Assembly: GCF_000765665.2 (NCBI RefSeq)
Contig: NZ_JROZ02000001.1
Span: 62,001-126,000, forward strand
Origin: Helicobacter sp. MIT 05-5293
GTDB taxonomy: Bacteria; Campylobacterota; Campylobacteria; Campylobacterales; Helicobacteraceae
Reading direction: 5' to 3'
Length of the DNA stretch: 64,000 nt
Positions 34,366-44,219 of this stretch are shown here, piece by piece. Position 1 is the first letter of the stretch, and each line of letters opens with the position of its first letter. Below the pieces are notes generated by a model. That model searched no databases. It saw only the letters and a program-made list of their open reading frames with translations, and was not told the origin of the DNA. The position numbers and the translations under genes are program-made.

Positions 34366-35643
34366 ATGAAAGAAGCATTTTGGGAGAATAATCGTTCAAA
34401 TTTTTATACCAATCTCTTGTTTTGTGCGATTTTATTTGTTGATGTAGTATTGATTTTTGTGATGAATACAGAAATCAGCATTCATCACAAAGAGGCTGCA
34501 GGGATTTTTTATTCTCACAAACTTGCCTACGAGATTGCTCGTTTTTCTTTAGATATTTTTGGACAAAATGACTATGCTTTGCGTTTGCCTTTTATTCTTT
34601 TGCATATTTGCAATATGATATTGCTTTTTTTGATTTCAAGAATCTATTGCAAAAAACCTTATGATGCGCTCATGGTAGTTTTGGTCTATGCGCTTTTACC
34701 CGGTGTCATATTTAGCTCACTTTTGGTGCTTAAAAGCGGTTTGATTATTTTTATAACTTTATTGTGTTGTTATATCCAAATACGCTTTCACAGATTCCCT
34801 TATGTAGTTTTATTTATCGCTGTTTTTATTGATGAGAGTTTTGCGATTTTGTTTTTTGCATTTTTCTTTTATGCACTTAAGACTAAAAACACACTTGCAA
34901 TGTTGATTTCATTAGTCTTTTTCGCACTCAATATGTATATGTTTGGTCTTGATATTTCTGGCAAACCTCGCAGTTATTTTGTCTATAATCTAGGGATAAT
35001 GGCTTTATTTTTTTCCCCCTTATTATTGCTGTATTATATTTATACGATTCTGAATGCGTTAAGAAAACAAATCAATCTTCTTGTGGATATTGGCGCGACT
35101 TCTTTATTTTTCGTTTTATTGCTCTCTTTGCGTCAAAATGTCGATTTGGAGACGCTTTTTCCCATGAGTGTGGTGGCATTGCCTGTAGTCATTAAGCAGT
35201 TTTTTTCAGATATACGCATACGCTTGCCTGCTTTTCGCTTAGCGTATTTGATGAGGTTTGTTGTGATTTTTAGTTTGTTGGTATTGCAAAGCGGAGTATT
35301 GTATGCTAATAAGATTCTCTATCTCTTTGGGACAAAGCATTTTGCAAGCTCGTATTATATCAGCAAAGAGTTGGCTAGCGCGCTTAAAGATAGAGGTCTT
35401 GATGGGGTAAAAACATCGAATTACAAATTAGAGCTTGCACTGCGTTTTTATGGCATCAGCCATCATTCACAATGGTATCTTTTGCCTTCACCCGATTTGC
35501 ACGAAACTTATGAAAATGAGATTCCCATTGTGTATTGGGGCAAAAAAGTTGCTTCTTATGTTTTAGTGCCATCACTTCATACAAAACCTCTCACGAAAGC
35601 CCAATCACGACTGAAATCTCAAAGCAACAAACTTAGTCCATGA
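34366..35643 (+). CDS. Polytopic membrane protein, glycosyltransferase family 39-like
   Basis: A 425-residue integral membrane protein with about ten hydrophobic segments. The first periplasmic loop reads EISIHHKEAAGIFYSHKLAYEIARFSLDIFGQNDYALRLPFI, where an acidic residue and the later LRLPF resemble GT-C (PMT/GT39) transferases. A soluble C-terminal part follows from about residue 330. The gene overlaps the following pilin-like gene by four bases (ATGA), so they are probably translated together. Glycosyl transfer is inferred from topology and the loop; donor and acceptor are unknown. Confidence 0.65.
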   Translation: MKEAFWENNRSNFYTNLLFCAILFVDVVLIFVMNTEISIHHKEAAGIFYSHKLAYEIARFSLDIFGQNDYALRLPFILLHICNMILLFLISRIYCKKPYDALMVVLVYALLPGVIFSSLLVLKSGLIIFITLLCCYIQIRFHRFPYVVLFIAVFIDESFAILFFAFFFYALKTKNTLAMLISLVFFALNMYMFGLDISGKPRSYFVYNLGIMALFFSPLLLLYYIYTILNALRKQINLLVDIGATSLFFVLLLSLRQNVDLETLFPMSVVALPVVIKQFFSDIRIRLPAFRLAYLMRFVVIFSLLVLQSGVLYANKILYLFGTKHFASSYYISKELASALKDRGLDGVKTSNYKLELALRFYGISHHSQWYLLPSPDLHETYENEIPIVYWGKKVASYVLVPSLHTKPLTKAQSRLKSQSNKLSP

Positions 35644-36320
35644 AAATCTTTGAATTTATTATTGCAATGAGTATAATGGCGATACTTTTTAGTTTTTTTA
35701 ATATTAAGCACAATCATGCCTTGCAAGTCGCTCATCATACATTACAATCACATCTTAAAATGATGCAGGTTTTGTCGCTTAGCGATATGAATGAATTTGT
35801 AGAGCTTAGAAGCGTGGATTATTTTGCTCAAAAATATCCTTCTATCAATCGCACAGCTTTGCTTTCGTATCATCAAAATGCAATGTGGCAGATGCAATTT
35901 CATCTTGGCAGAATCTATACGACCAATAGTTATAGTATTTATATAGATACACCAAGATCCGCTCAAACAACAAATTTTGATGGGCGTCCAATGGCTGGTG
36001 ATATTATCGCAAAGGATTTAGACAGACGATGTATAAGTGGATACAGCAACACAAATACAGCGGTGGATTGTAAAAACAATACACTAACAGAGGTGCGGTT
36101 AAAAGAGCGTTTTGGAGTTGATAATATCTTAGTAGAATCTGATGGTTTTTGCCAAGAACGCGATACAGCACGCATTTACTTCGATAGTTTGGGAAGACCT
36201 TATTGCGGTAGGATTCCTATGCCGTTGCAAAATGTGTTTAAAATCATCTTGCTTAAAAATGCGCAACAAAAGCATCTTTGCATTTTGCCTTATAGTGGAC
36301 TTATTACTGCAGAGTGTTAG
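35640..36320 (+). CDS. Pilin-like/pseudopilin-like protein (divergent N-terminus)
   Basis: A 226-residue protein with a short basic start and a hydrophobic helix [17 protein letters not shown], as in type IV pilins and pseudopilins, then a soluble domain with six cysteines in the pattern of three close pairs (RCIS...DCKN, FCQE...YCGR, LCIL...AEC). The classical Gly before the Phe and the Glu at +5 are missing, so prepilin peptidase processing is doubtful. It is coupled to the preceding membrane gene. Its TAG stop overlaps the stop of the convergent chemoreceptor gene. No other pilus gene is in the window. Confidence 0.55.
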   Translation: MKIFEFIIAMSIMAILFSFFNIKHNHALQVAHHTLQSHLKMMQVLSLSDMNEFVELRSVDYFAQKYPSINRTALLSYHQNAMWQMQFHLGRIYTTNSYSIYIDTPRSAQTTNFDGRPMAGDIIAKDLDRRCISGYSNTNTAVDCKNNTLTEVRLKERFGVDNILVESDGFCQERDTARIYFDSLGRPYCGRIPMPLQNVFKIILLKNAQQKHLCILPYSGLITAEC

Positions 36321-37738
36321 CGTTCGCAAGCACCTTCTTGAAGGCTAGCACAGGCATTTTCTTGAACATTTGCCTTATCAAGTAATGCGATAAGATCTTG
36401 GCTGTGAATCTCAAGCTGTTGAAGATTCTCAATAATTGTATGCGAACTAGTTGGGGTGATTTCTTGTGTGAGCATATGTATAGCATCAAGGACACATTGA
36501 AGCATCTTTCCTTTAATCACTTGAAGTGATGAGTCGTTCAAGGCAAGCTGTTGAAGATTCTTGGGCTCTTCAAGTAGCGGTGTGAGAGGATTTGTGTTTG
36601 CAAAGTCAAGCACTTCTTTGCCGAGGTTGAAGCTTAAATATACGCTTGATTTATAAACGATATGTTCTAGTTTGCTAATGCTGACTAGAAGACGTTTCGA
36701 GAGTTGAGAAAACACGGTGAAAAGATTGGAAGTGGAGGATTCTATCTTGTCAAAGACTTCATTGAATTTCCCTGATTCTTCATAACTTTCATGGGCAATA
36801 TTTGAAATTTTTAATGAACTTTCAGTGATTTGATTGATTTCTTGTTGCATTGTCTGAATCACGATAGAAATATCATTTGTAGCTTTATGGGTGCGTTCTG
36901 CAAGTTTGCGCACTTCATCAGCAACGACTGCAAAGCCCCTTCCGTGTTCTCCTGCGCGTGCTGCTTCGATAGCAGCATTAAGAGCTAAGAGATTGGTTTG
37001 TTCGGCAATATCTATAATAATGCCTAATACTTCGCTTATATCACGCGACTTTTCGGAAAAATTTTCAATGATTGTATTGTTTTCTTCGGTCAGTTGTGTT
37101 AGCTCATTGATAGATTCTGTGATTGAAGCAACATTGTTTTTAGAACTCAAAGAAAGATCCCTCATCATACCCACCTGCTCATCTACGCGGTGCATACAAA
37201 CAATATCTTGCTCAAGAAAAGTGTTGATTTTTGTCAAATCAGCATTTTGATTCCCCAAACTCATATCCATAAGGGATTTTGCAAGCGCATTTTTGATGTT
37301 ATCTTTTGCATTTTGTTCAATTTTTTCTAATGCTTGATTGATTGTATGAATATTTGACACAAAACTTCCCTTTAATCCTTGAGCAAATGCTTTGCGGTAA
37401 AATTTACCCGATTGTGTGCAGGAGATTGAAGTAGCGATTTCGCGCATAAAAGCTTCAAGATTGTCAATCAAGATATTGATATTGTTTGATAATTCTTTTA
37501 AGTCAGCATCGACATTGATACGCAAAATACGTTGTTCAAATGCTCCATTGCGATAAGATTTTGAAGCATTGATGATACTTTGGATAAATTGAGCGCGTTT
37601 TTGGAATTTATAGTAGCCTAGACTTGCAAGCAAGACGATTAAAATATGAAAGATATAACTATAACTTCCGCCAATAATGAGGCTGAATACAAATCCAACG
37701 GCACTTATTAAAACGATTAATGAAAGAATTAGTTTCAT
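36317..37738 (-). CDS. Membrane-anchored methyl-accepting chemotaxis protein with degenerate CZB domain
   Basis: A 473-residue chemoreceptor. Two hydrophobic helices at the N-terminus (about residues 3-22 and 27-43) are joined by only a few residues, so there is no periplasmic sensor domain. A HAMP-like helix pair follows, then the signalling hairpin tip [40 protein letters not shown]. After it, [14 protein letters not shown] (H359 region) aligns to the start of a CZB zinc-sensing domain, but the CRLGKWY motif and the H-x3-H pair are absent. It has a strong similarity in the tip to the TlpD gene 1 kb away. Confidence 0.88.
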   Translation of the reverse strand: MKLILSLIVLISAVGFVFSLIIGGSYSYIFHILIVLLASLGYYKFQKRAQFIQSIINASKSYRNGAFEQRILRINVDADLKELSNNINILIDNLEAFMREIATSISCTQSGKFYRKAFAQGLKGSFVSNIHTINQALEKIEQNAKDNIKNALAKSLMDMSLGNQNADLTKINTFLEQDIVCMHRVDEQVGMMRDLSLSSKNNVASITESINELTQLTEENNTIIENFSEKSRDISEVLGIIIDIAEQTNLLALNAAIEAARAGEHGRGFAVVADEVRKLAERTHKATNDISIVIQTMQQEINQITESSLKISNIAHESYEESGKFNEVFDKIESSTSNLFTVFSQLSKRLLVSISKLEHIVYKSSVYLSFNLGKEVLDFANTNPLTPLLEEPKNLQQLALNDSSLQVIKGKMLQCVLDAIHMLTQEITPTSSHTIIENLQQLEIHSQDLIALLDKANVQENACASLQEGACER

Positions 37739-37934
37739 TATTTACCCTTTTTGTCTTGATAGCTACAATGTTTTAAGAGAATCTTGAAGCTTGTGTTTTT
37801 AAATTTATAGGATAAGTTTGCTAAAGTTTATATTTAAGATTGTTTGGAGTTGCGATATTTTTTGGTTTATTGTGATTTAATGTAACTAAATTATTAAATA
37901 CTTTGATAAGAAATCTTGTAGTGAGTTTTATTTA

Positions 37935-38010
37935 TGGTGGACGCGCAGAGGATCGAACTCTGGACCCACTGATTAAGAGTCAGTTGCTCTACCAGCTGAG
38001 CTACGCGTCC
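37935..38010 (-). tRNA. tRNA-Lys (CTT)
   Basis: Acceptor GGACGCG/CGCGTCC, discriminator A, encoded CCA. Anticodon stem ACTGA/TCAGT with loop CTCTTAA gives CTT. A second lysine isoacceptor besides TTT at 20317-20392. Confidence 0.93.
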
Positions 38011-38033
38011 AATAAGCTTAAAAAAAGCCTTCT

Positions 38034-38064
38034 TGACTTTATGATTCTGACAAAATCAAAGTCA
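38034..38064 (-). terminator. Stem-loop with T-run between fur and tRNA-Lys
   Basis: Minus-strand arms TGACTTTGATT and AATCATAAAGTCA form a stem with one small bulge, followed nine bases later by TTTTTTT. This fits a terminator for fur. However, a TATAAT at 38072-38077 lies just before it, pointing toward tRNA-Lys, so it might instead be a leader hairpin of the tRNA transcript. Confidence 0.5.
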
Positions 38065-38106
38065 GGGAGGTATTATATCGTGTAAAATTTTAGTTTTTGA
38101 TTAAAT

Positions 38107-38568
38107 TTATAATCCTTGGCATTTGGAGCATTTGACAAATAAGCGCATATCGTGGCTAATAAGCTTTGCGCCAAATTGTTGTGCAACGGCAATTTGCAAA
38201 CTTTCAATATCTGCATCGACAAATTCGACAATATCCCCGCAGCTTAGGCAAATCATATGGTCATGATGCTCTTTTGCTGCAATTTCATAACGCCTACCGC
38301 TTTTGTCGGCTTCCAAAGCAGTAATGAAGTGTTCTTTTTCAAGAAAATTGAGGATTCTATAAACGGAAGAAATACTTGCGTTTTTGTCAGTAGTCTTGAT
38401 AATATTTGTAATTTCTTCAGGGCTAAGGTGTGTGCCACTTTTGTATAGCACAGCGATAATTTCTTCGCGCTGTTTAGAATTTTTAAGACCATTTTTTTTG
38501 ATTGATGTTCTCAAACGTTCCAAAATGGAATCTAAAGTTTCCAATCGATGGTTGGTATTCATTGTCAT
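38107..38568 (-). CDS. fur: Ferric uptake regulator Fur
   Basis: A 153-residue metal-dependent repressor of iron-uptake and other genes. The DNA-binding domain includes GLKNSKQREEIIAVLYKSGTHLSPEEI and SISSVYRILNFLEKEHFITAL; the metal/dimer domain has HHDHMICLSCGDIVEF and a second pair CSKCQ at the end, the structural zinc site. The sequence strongly resembles H. pylori Fur as I recall it, including the N-terminal extension LETLDSILERLRTSIKKNGLK. It has its own promoter, divergent from tlpD. Confidence 0.96.
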   Translation of the reverse strand: MTMNTNHRLETLDSILERLRTSIKKNGLKNSKQREEIIAVLYKSGTHLSPEEITNIIKTTDKNASISSVYRILNFLEKEHFITALEADKSGRRYEIAAKEHHDHMICLSCGDIVEFVDADIESLQIAVAQQFGAKLISHDMRLFVKCSKCQGL

Positions 38569-38618
38569 TGTGAATCTCCTTAAAATTTAGCTTTACTATG
38601 ATTCTTATTTTGAGTAGA

Positions 38619-38624
38619 ATTATA
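38619..38624 (-). promoter_or_regulatory. -10 box of fur
   Basis: Minus-strand TGTTATAAT is an exact TATAAT 51 bases before the fur start. A+T-rich repeats around it could hold Fur boxes for autoregulation; no clear one is claimed. The 324-base spacer 38569-38892 also holds the tlpD promoter and nothing else recognised. Confidence 0.65.
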
Positions 38625-38838
38625 ACAAAATACATAAAAAATAAGAAAGTTTATCAAAATTATGTTTTATCTTCGTTATTAAGTGTGTGAATTTTTAACA
38701 ATAAAAGCGAATAATATCGCAATAACCTTGCTTGATTTTTGCTAGTTTGAGAAAAAATGTTAGGGATTTAAGCAATATTAATATAAAATTTCAATCGCAA
38801 TAAATTCGTATTATTTAGAAATAAATTCAAAGTTGTGT

Positions 38839-38844
38839 TATAAT
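38839..38844 (+). promoter_or_regulatory. -10 box of tlpD
   Basis: TGTTATAAT, an exact TATAAT 49 bases before the tlpD ATG. Neither a sigma28 nor a sigma54 motif is seen here. Confidence 0.65.
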
Positions 38845-38892
38845 ATCAGATTAATGTAATGTTTTCACTCATTTTATAGCAAGGAGAAGTTT

Positions 38893-40224
38893 ATGTTTGG
38901 TTCTGCTAAAACTTTGCAACGGCAGTTAATGGAAAAGGATAAGCATATTGCGCATTTGGAAAAAGAGCTTGAAGTCTATAAGATGCTTGTAGGTTTTTCC
39001 CAAATAGAAGCGATTGTAGGGTTGAAAGGCGATGAAATTGTCTATAAAAATAATGTTGCTCAAAGTATGGAAAGCTTAGAGTGCTTGAGACCACAGCTTA
39101 AAGAAGGGGTTGAGAGAGTAAATTGTGAGCGGTTTGAATACAGCGTTACAAGTGCGAGAGTTGAAGACATCGTGTATTATTCTATTGTGTTGCTCAATCA
39201 CCTTACTGATAGCTCAAGCGGCACAAATCTTTTTGAAGTTTATACAAAGAGCCTCAAAGAGGGTATTACAGGCACACAGACTTCTTTACAAAATGTCTTG
39301 ACAGAATCTGGTGATGTTGCCAAAAACTCTATTAGAGCAGCAGAATCTGCAGAAAATGGTTTAGCTATGAGTGCTGAAGCATTACAACAAATTGAGGTTT
39401 TGTATGAAAAAATGCAGGTAGCGTCTCAATTAGTAGATTCTCTAACACAAAGAAGTAACGAGATTACAAGTGTTATTTCTCTGATTGATGATATTGCCGA
39501 ACAAACCAATCTCTTAGCCCTTAATGCAGCTATCGAAGCAGCAAGAGCAGGAGAACACGGAAGAGGCTTTGCAGTCGTTGCTGATGAAGTGCGCAAACTT
39601 GCAGAAAAGACACAAAAGGCAACAAAAGAAATTGCTGTTGTGGTCAAATCAATGCAACAAGAAGCAAATGATATTCAAACAAGCACAGAAGAGACAAATA
39701 TTGCTACAGGCAATGTGCGAGAAGGAGTGGTGAAACTTAATGAAATTGTCAATGACCTTAAAGTGGGAAGTTTGATTACAAAGTGTAGCACTTCTAATTT
39801 AAGCTACAGAATCTTTTGTGTTCTAGCGAAACTCGACCATGTCGTGTATAAAAACAACCTTTATACTTATATTTTTGGACTTGCTGATAGCTTTAATTGT
39901 GTCGATCATCATAATTGTCGTTTGGGTAAATGGTATTTTGAAGGTGATGGTAAAGTCGCATTTGCTCACACTCAAGGGTATAAGAATCTTGATGCTTTCC
40001 ACGCTGGTGTGCATACAGAGGCTATCAGTTTGGCGACAGCCTTTGGTGATACAACGCAAATGTGTTCTAAACAATTTATTGATGGCAAGATTTTGGCAAT
40101 GGAAAAATACAGCGATGGCGTAATGGATACTATTGTTGAAATGTATAATGAAAAACGTAATGAAGTGCTTGGCGAAATTAAACAGCTTGAGGGTGAATTG
40201 ATACAACCAAATAAATCCGAGTAG
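38893..40224 (+). CDS. tlpD: Cytoplasmic chemoreceptor TlpD with zinc-binding CZB domain
   Basis: A 443-residue soluble chemoreceptor without membrane helices. An N-terminal coiled coil ([19 protein letters not shown]...) and a poorly conserved sensor region come first. The signalling tip is [42 protein letters not shown]-terminal CZB domain has all four zinc ligands: H316 (LDHVVYK), C342 (CRLGKWY), H370 and H374 (HAGVH). H. pylori TlpD mediates energy/oxidant responses; this gene matches it from end to end in memory. AAGGAGAAG ribosome site. Confidence 0.95.
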   Translation: MFGSAKTLQRQLMEKDKHIAHLEKELEVYKMLVGFSQIEAIVGLKGDEIVYKNNVAQSMESLECLRPQLKEGVERVNCERFEYSVTSARVEDIVYYSIVLLNHLTDSSSGTNLFEVYTKSLKEGITGTQTSLQNVLTESGDVAKNSIRAAESAENGLAMSAEALQQIEVLYEKMQVASQLVDSLTQRSNEITSVISLIDDIAEQTNLLALNAAIEAARAGEHGRGFAVVADEVRKLAEKTQKATKEIAVVVKSMQQEANDIQTSTEETNIATGNVREGVVKLNEIVNDLKVGSLITKCSTSNLSYRIFCVLAKLDHVVYKNNLYTYIFGLADSFNCVDHHNCRLGKWYFEGDGKVAFAHTQGYKNLDAFHAGVHTEAISLATAFGDTTQMCSKQFIDGKILAMEKYSDGVMDTIVEMYNEKRNEVLGEIKQLEGELIQPNKSE

Positions 40225-40242
40225 AGTTTAAAAGATTTGAAG

Positions 40243-40287
40243 AGAATCTGCATAAATCTTACGGTTAGTTAAGATAAAGCAGATTCT
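40243..40287 (+). terminator. Long AGAATCT-based hairpin after tlpD
   Basis: Outer arms AGAATCTGC and GCAGATTCT and inner arms ATCTTA and TAAGAT, both exact, around an 8-base loop, 18 bases after the tlpD stop and followed by TT. Best read as the tlpD terminator built from an inverted AGAATCT pair. The rest of the 235-base spacer to pbp1A shows no gene. Confidence 0.72.
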
Positions 40288-40459
40288 TTAGTATTCTCCT
40301 TAGTTAAATGACTCTATGGTGAATTTGTGAATCTACATAAAGCTCTCTTTGATTTTTGTTTGTAGCTATTAGAAGTGTTTATGTGTATTTATATGATTTT
40401 GTGGGCATTAAACCCTCAAGTAGATAAAGGATTCTTGTCTTATTTCAAGGATAAAGGGA

Positions 40460-42463
40460 ATGTTGCAAAGGGTTAGGTATATTATTTTTCTTGTGTTGAT
40501 TGTTGCGGGTATAGGTGTGGTTGCCTATGTCGCAAAATTGTTTTATGAAGTTGAATCAGAAGTAAGCAAGATTAAAGACTACCAATTTGCCCTTGCCTCG
40601 CAAATCGTTGATCGTAAAGATCGTTTGATTGCTAATATCTTTACAGATGATAATTTTCGTTTTTACGCGTCTTTTGATGAGATTCCCGCACGTGTTATAG
40701 AATCACTTTTGGCTGTGGAAGATACTTTGTTTTTTGAGCATATTGGCATCAATCCCGATGCGATTTCACGCGCTATGCTTAAAAATATCAAAAGTGCGCG
40801 TTATGTTGAAGGCGGAAGCACACTTACTCAACAGCTGATTAAAAATATTGCATTAAGCCCAGAAAAGACATTAAAGCGTAAGCTGACAGAAGCGATGTTG
40901 GCAATTCATATTGAACGTCATATGAGTAAAGAAAAGATTCTTGAACTTTATCTTAATCGTATTTTTTTTGGGCATGGGTATCATGGCATTAAAACAGCTG
41001 CTTTAGGATATTTTAGAAAAACGCTCAATGAGCTTACATTAAAAGAAATTTGTATGTTGGTAGGGTTGCCCAAAGCCCCAAGTTTTTATGATCCGACTAA
41101 AAATAAAGAATATTCAATGGCTCGAGCTAATACTATTATTGAACGGCTTTTTGATATAGGTTGGATTAGTCAAGAAGAACACGATGCAGCAATCAAAGAG
41201 GAGCCAGAAGTCTATAACGAAACTCTTACGCAAAATGTTGCTCCTTATGTTGTTGATGAGGTTATTAAAGAGCTTGCACACATTGAGGATCTTAAGACGG
41301 GGGGCTATTATATAAAACTAAAATTGGATTTAGATTATCAGCTTGCAGCTCAAGAGTCATTGATTTATGGTTATAATAAAATCAATGAGCGTTTGCAAGA
41401 ACGTTATCCTAAAATATTCAATGAAGATTTTAATAATGATACACTTAATGGTGCAATAGTTGTTACAGACACACATACAGGGGATATTTTGGCAATGGTA
41501 GGCGGTGTTGATTATGCTAAAAGTAATTTTAATCGTGTTACACAAGCCAAACGCCAACTTGGCAGTAGTATCAAACCTTTTATTTATCAAGCGGCATTTG
41601 ATAAGGGAGAATCTCCAGCGACTTTTGTAGCAGATGTGCCTCGAAAATTTGCTACAAAAGGTGCTTCTGAAATTGATGATGAAGCGACAAAAGAAACCGA
41701 AGCAGAAGAGTGGAGACCGGTAAATTATAGCGCAAAGTTCAATGGATTTATGACGCTTAAGGAAGCTCTAAGGACATCAAGTAACCTTGCGACTATTAAT
41801 CTTGTCGATCAAAATATCGGCTTTTCACGAATCTATAATGCTTTAAAAAGCTATGGATTTGAAAATGTGCCCGAAAATATGTCCATTGTGCTGGGAAGCT
41901 TTGAGCTTTCACCTTTAGAGGTTGCACAGCAGTATTCACTATTTTCAAATTATGGCACGATTCTCAAACCAATTCTTGTTGATTCTGTGATTACACGAAG
42001 CGGAGAGAATATTTACACTTCACCGAAAGTTGCTCAACACATTACCGACCAAGCCCAAGCTTTCTTGACAATTGATATATTGCGTGATGTGGTGAATCGT
42101 GGGACAGGTTCTCGGGCAAGGATTGTAGGCTTAGAAGTTGCGGGGAAAACAGGGACTTCTAATCGCAACATTGATGGCTGGTTTTGTGGATTTACGCCTG
42201 ATGTGCAAGCAATCGTTTGGTATGGGCGTGATGATAATACACCGATTGGTCCTAACGAATCGGGAGGTATTGTCGCTCCTCCAGCTTTTGCGTATTTTTT
42301 CTCAAAGGTTTTAACTTTTGATCCGGGTATCTCAAGACGCTTTCGTGTGCCTGAAGGTGTGCGGTCTAAAACTTTAGATTATGGGGATTATTATTATACA
42401 GACAATTCTCCTTTACCGACAAAAAAACCTATTACAAATATTGACGAAGAGATTTTATTTTAA
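40460..42463 (+). CDS. pbp1A: Penicillin-binding protein 1A (bifunctional class A PBP)
   Basis: A 667-residue peptidoglycan synthase with one N-terminal membrane anchor (residues 5-27). The GT51 transglycosylase has VEDTLFFEHIGINPDAI and GGSTLTQQLIKN. The transpeptidase has the SxxK box GSSIKPF, the SxN box TSSNLA and the KTG box AGKTGTSN. Length is typical for Helicobacter PBP1A. In H. pylori this gene also lies near tlpD. It is the usual target of amoxicillin resistance changes in that species; nothing unusual is seen here at the three boxes. Confidence 0.96.
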   Translation: MLQRVRYIIFLVLIVAGIGVVAYVAKLFYEVESEVSKIKDYQFALASQIVDRKDRLIANIFTDDNFRFYASFDEIPARVIESLLAVEDTLFFEHIGINPDAISRAMLKNIKSARYVEGGSTLTQQLIKNIALSPEKTLKRKLTEAMLAIHIERHMSKEKILELYLNRIFFGHGYHGIKTAALGYFRKTLNELTLKEICMLVGLPKAPSFYDPTKNKEYSMARANTIIERLFDIGWISQEEHDAAIKEEPEVYNETLTQNVAPYVVDEVIKELAHIEDLKTGGYYIKLKLDLDYQLAAQESLIYGYNKINERLQERYPKIFNEDFNNDTLNGAIVVTDTHTGDILAMVGGVDYAKSNFNRVTQAKRQLGSSIKPFIYQAAFDKGESPATFVADVPRKFATKGASEIDDEATKETEAEEWRPVNYSAKFNGFMTLKEALRTSSNLATINLVDQNIGFSRIYNALKSYGFENVPENMSIVLGSFELSPLEVAQQYSLFSNYGTILKPILVDSVITRSGENIYTSPKVAQHITDQAQAFLTIDILRDVVNRGTGSRARIVGLEVAGKTGTSNRNIDGWFCGFTPDVQAIVWYGRDDNTPIGPNESGGIVAPPAFAYFFSKVLTFDPGISRRFRVPEGVRSKTLDYGDYYYTDNSPLPTKKPITNIDEEILF

Positions 42464-42531
42464 AGCGAAAAGATTAAATCCATTTTTACTAAAAAAAAGT
42501 TACAATTCCTAAAAAGCTAAGGGGTATTTCT

Positions 42532-43083
42532 ATGAGATTAAAATTACAACATGCGCCATATATCGCTAATAAAATCAGCATTGATTTGGCTAACTCTCAA
42601 TATATCACAATATCAGTGCCTATTGAAAACATTACACAAAGCACCCTCAAATGTTTGCAAAAGGAGATTCAGAAAGAATTAGATATTGATGAAAAAGTTA
42701 GAAATATTCTTGAAGAAAGAAGCGATGAAATCGAAGATTTTGGTATGGATGAGAGGGAGCTTTTTAGAATGTGCAAACGACAGGTTGCCCAAGAACAAAA
42801 TTTTTATCTCTCATGGGACGATCGTTGTAGTGATATTTCTCATACAATTCTTGGCGAATTGGTGAGACAAAAAGAAATCGTTTTTGCTGTTTCTGAAATG
42901 ATTATTAAAAATATCATTTACAAAGCCATCAATGATTATTCTAGAATCTACGAAAAAGCTGAAGAAGGCGCACGTGAAAAACTCAAAAAATATAAACGCA
43001 AAATTGCCTATGGCACGGAAGAATATGAAATCGTTTTCAGCAAACTTTATGAAGAAGAATTGCGCAAAAGAGGGCTTTTATGA
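42532..43083 (+). CDS. DUF507 family protein
   Basis: A 183-residue mostly helical, charged cytoplasmic protein. The family pattern is visible in two related halves: LKCLQKEIQKELDIDEKVRNILEERSDEIE...ERELFRMCKRQVAQE and a second segment from IIKNIIYKAINDYSRI to EEYEIVFSKLYEEELRKRG. Function is not known. It overlaps carA by four bases (ATGA), an arrangement I recall from H. pylori, so the pair is likely one operon. AAGGGG ribosome site. Confidence 0.85.
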   Translation: MRLKLQHAPYIANKISIDLANSQYITISVPIENITQSTLKCLQKEIQKELDIDEKVRNILEERSDEIEDFGMDERELFRMCKRQVAQEQNFYLSWDDRCSDISHTILGELVRQKEIVFAVSEMIIKNIIYKAINDYSRIYEKAEEGAREKLKKYKRKIAYGTEEYEIVFSKLYEEELRKRGLL

Positions 43084-44216
43084 AAAAAGTATATTTATAT
43101 TTTCGTAATGGTTTATTTCTTGAAGCACAAAGTTTTGGTGCGGAGGGAACAGCTGTAGGCGAGGTCGTATTCAATACCTCTATGAGTGGCTATCAAGAAA
43201 TTATTACAGACCCAAGCTATGCAGGTCAGTTTATTGTTTTCAGTATGCCAGAAATAGGCATTGTTGGCGTCAATGATCAAGATAGCGAATCAAGAAGCAT
43301 TTTTTGTAAAGGTGCGATTCTCTCGCGCTATAATGATTTTACTTCAAATTTTCGATCAGAATCTACTCTTGGTCAATATCTTTCTTCAAAAGGTATAATG
43401 GGCATTTGTCAGATTGACACACGCGGGATTATTAAAATGATTACCAAAGAAGGTGCGATGATGATGGTAGCTTCAACGGAGATTAGTGCAAAGGAAGAAT
43501 TAAAGCAGATTCTTGAAACCTCATCTTCTATACAAGAAGTGAATTATGTCCAAGAAGTTTCTACCAAAGAGGCTTATACGCATCGTGATTCTGTCTTTGA
43601 TTTTGCACATTTTGATTATGCAAAGCCTGAAACTCACAGCAAGATTCTTGCGATTGATTACGGGGCAAAGAGAAATATACTTAATGAGCTTACAGCAGTG
43701 GGGTTTGAAGTCGAAGTCGTGCCTCATGATATAAAAGCAGATGAGATTCTCCAACGATTTGCGTCTAAAGAAATCAGCGGCGTATTTTTGTCTAATGGTC
43801 CGGGTGATCCCCTTTTGCTGCACGATGAAGTCGCGCAAATCAAAAAGCTTATTGATGCTAATATTCCTATTTTTGGTATTTGTCTAGGGCATCAATTGCT
43901 TGCTATTGCGCATGGCTATGAAACGCATAAGCTAAAGTTTGGGCATCATGGAGGCAATCACCCCATTATCAATCTTCAAAAAAAAGAAGTTGAAATCACA
44001 GCACAGAATCATAATTATTGTGTCCCTGAATCTATCGCGCAAATCGCTACGATTACACATCGCAATTTATTTGATGGCACAATTGAAGGTGTGCAATATA
44101 ATCATAAGCCAATTTTTTCTGTGCAATATCACCCAGAAGCAAGTCCGGGTCCTAAAGAAGCACGCACATTGTTTGCTCAATTTGCTGCTTTGTGCAAGGA
44201 TTGTGCCTCTAAATAA
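43080..44216 (+). CDS. carA: Carbamoyl-phosphate synthase small subunit
   Basis: A 378-residue glutaminase subunit supplying ammonia to CarB for arginine and pyrimidine synthesis. N-terminal domain: EVVFNTSMSGYQEIITDPSYAGQ. Class I amidotransferase domain: GVFLSNGPGDP, GICLGHQLLAIA with the nucleophilic Cys, and FSVQYHPEASPGP with catalytic His and Glu. Length is normal. carB is not in the window, as in H. pylori where the two are apart. It converges with the NSS transporter gene with three bases between stops. Confidence 0.96.
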   Translation: MKKVYLYFRNGLFLEAQSFGAEGTAVGEVVFNTSMSGYQEIITDPSYAGQFIVFSMPEIGIVGVNDQDSESRSIFCKGAILSRYNDFTSNFRSESTLGQYLSSKGIMGICQIDTRGIIKMITKEGAMMMVASTEISAKEELKQILETSSSIQEVNYVQEVSTKEAYTHRDSVFDFAHFDYAKPETHSKILAIDYGAKRNILNELTAVGFEVEVVPHDIKADEILQRFASKEISGVFLSNGPGDPLLLHDEVAQIKKLIDANIPIFGICLGHQLLAIAHGYETHKLKFGHHGGNHPIINLQKKEVEITAQNHNYCVPESIAQIATITHRNLFDGTIEGVQYNHKPIFSVQYHPEASPGPKEARTLFAQFAALCKDCASK

Positions 44217-44219
44217 ATC

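Noticed and set aside
36317-36320. Overlapping convergent stop codons of the pilin-like and chemoreceptor genes as a sign of frameshift or truncation
   Set aside because: Both proteins have complete, plausible C-termini; TTAG simply serves both stops in a compact genome.
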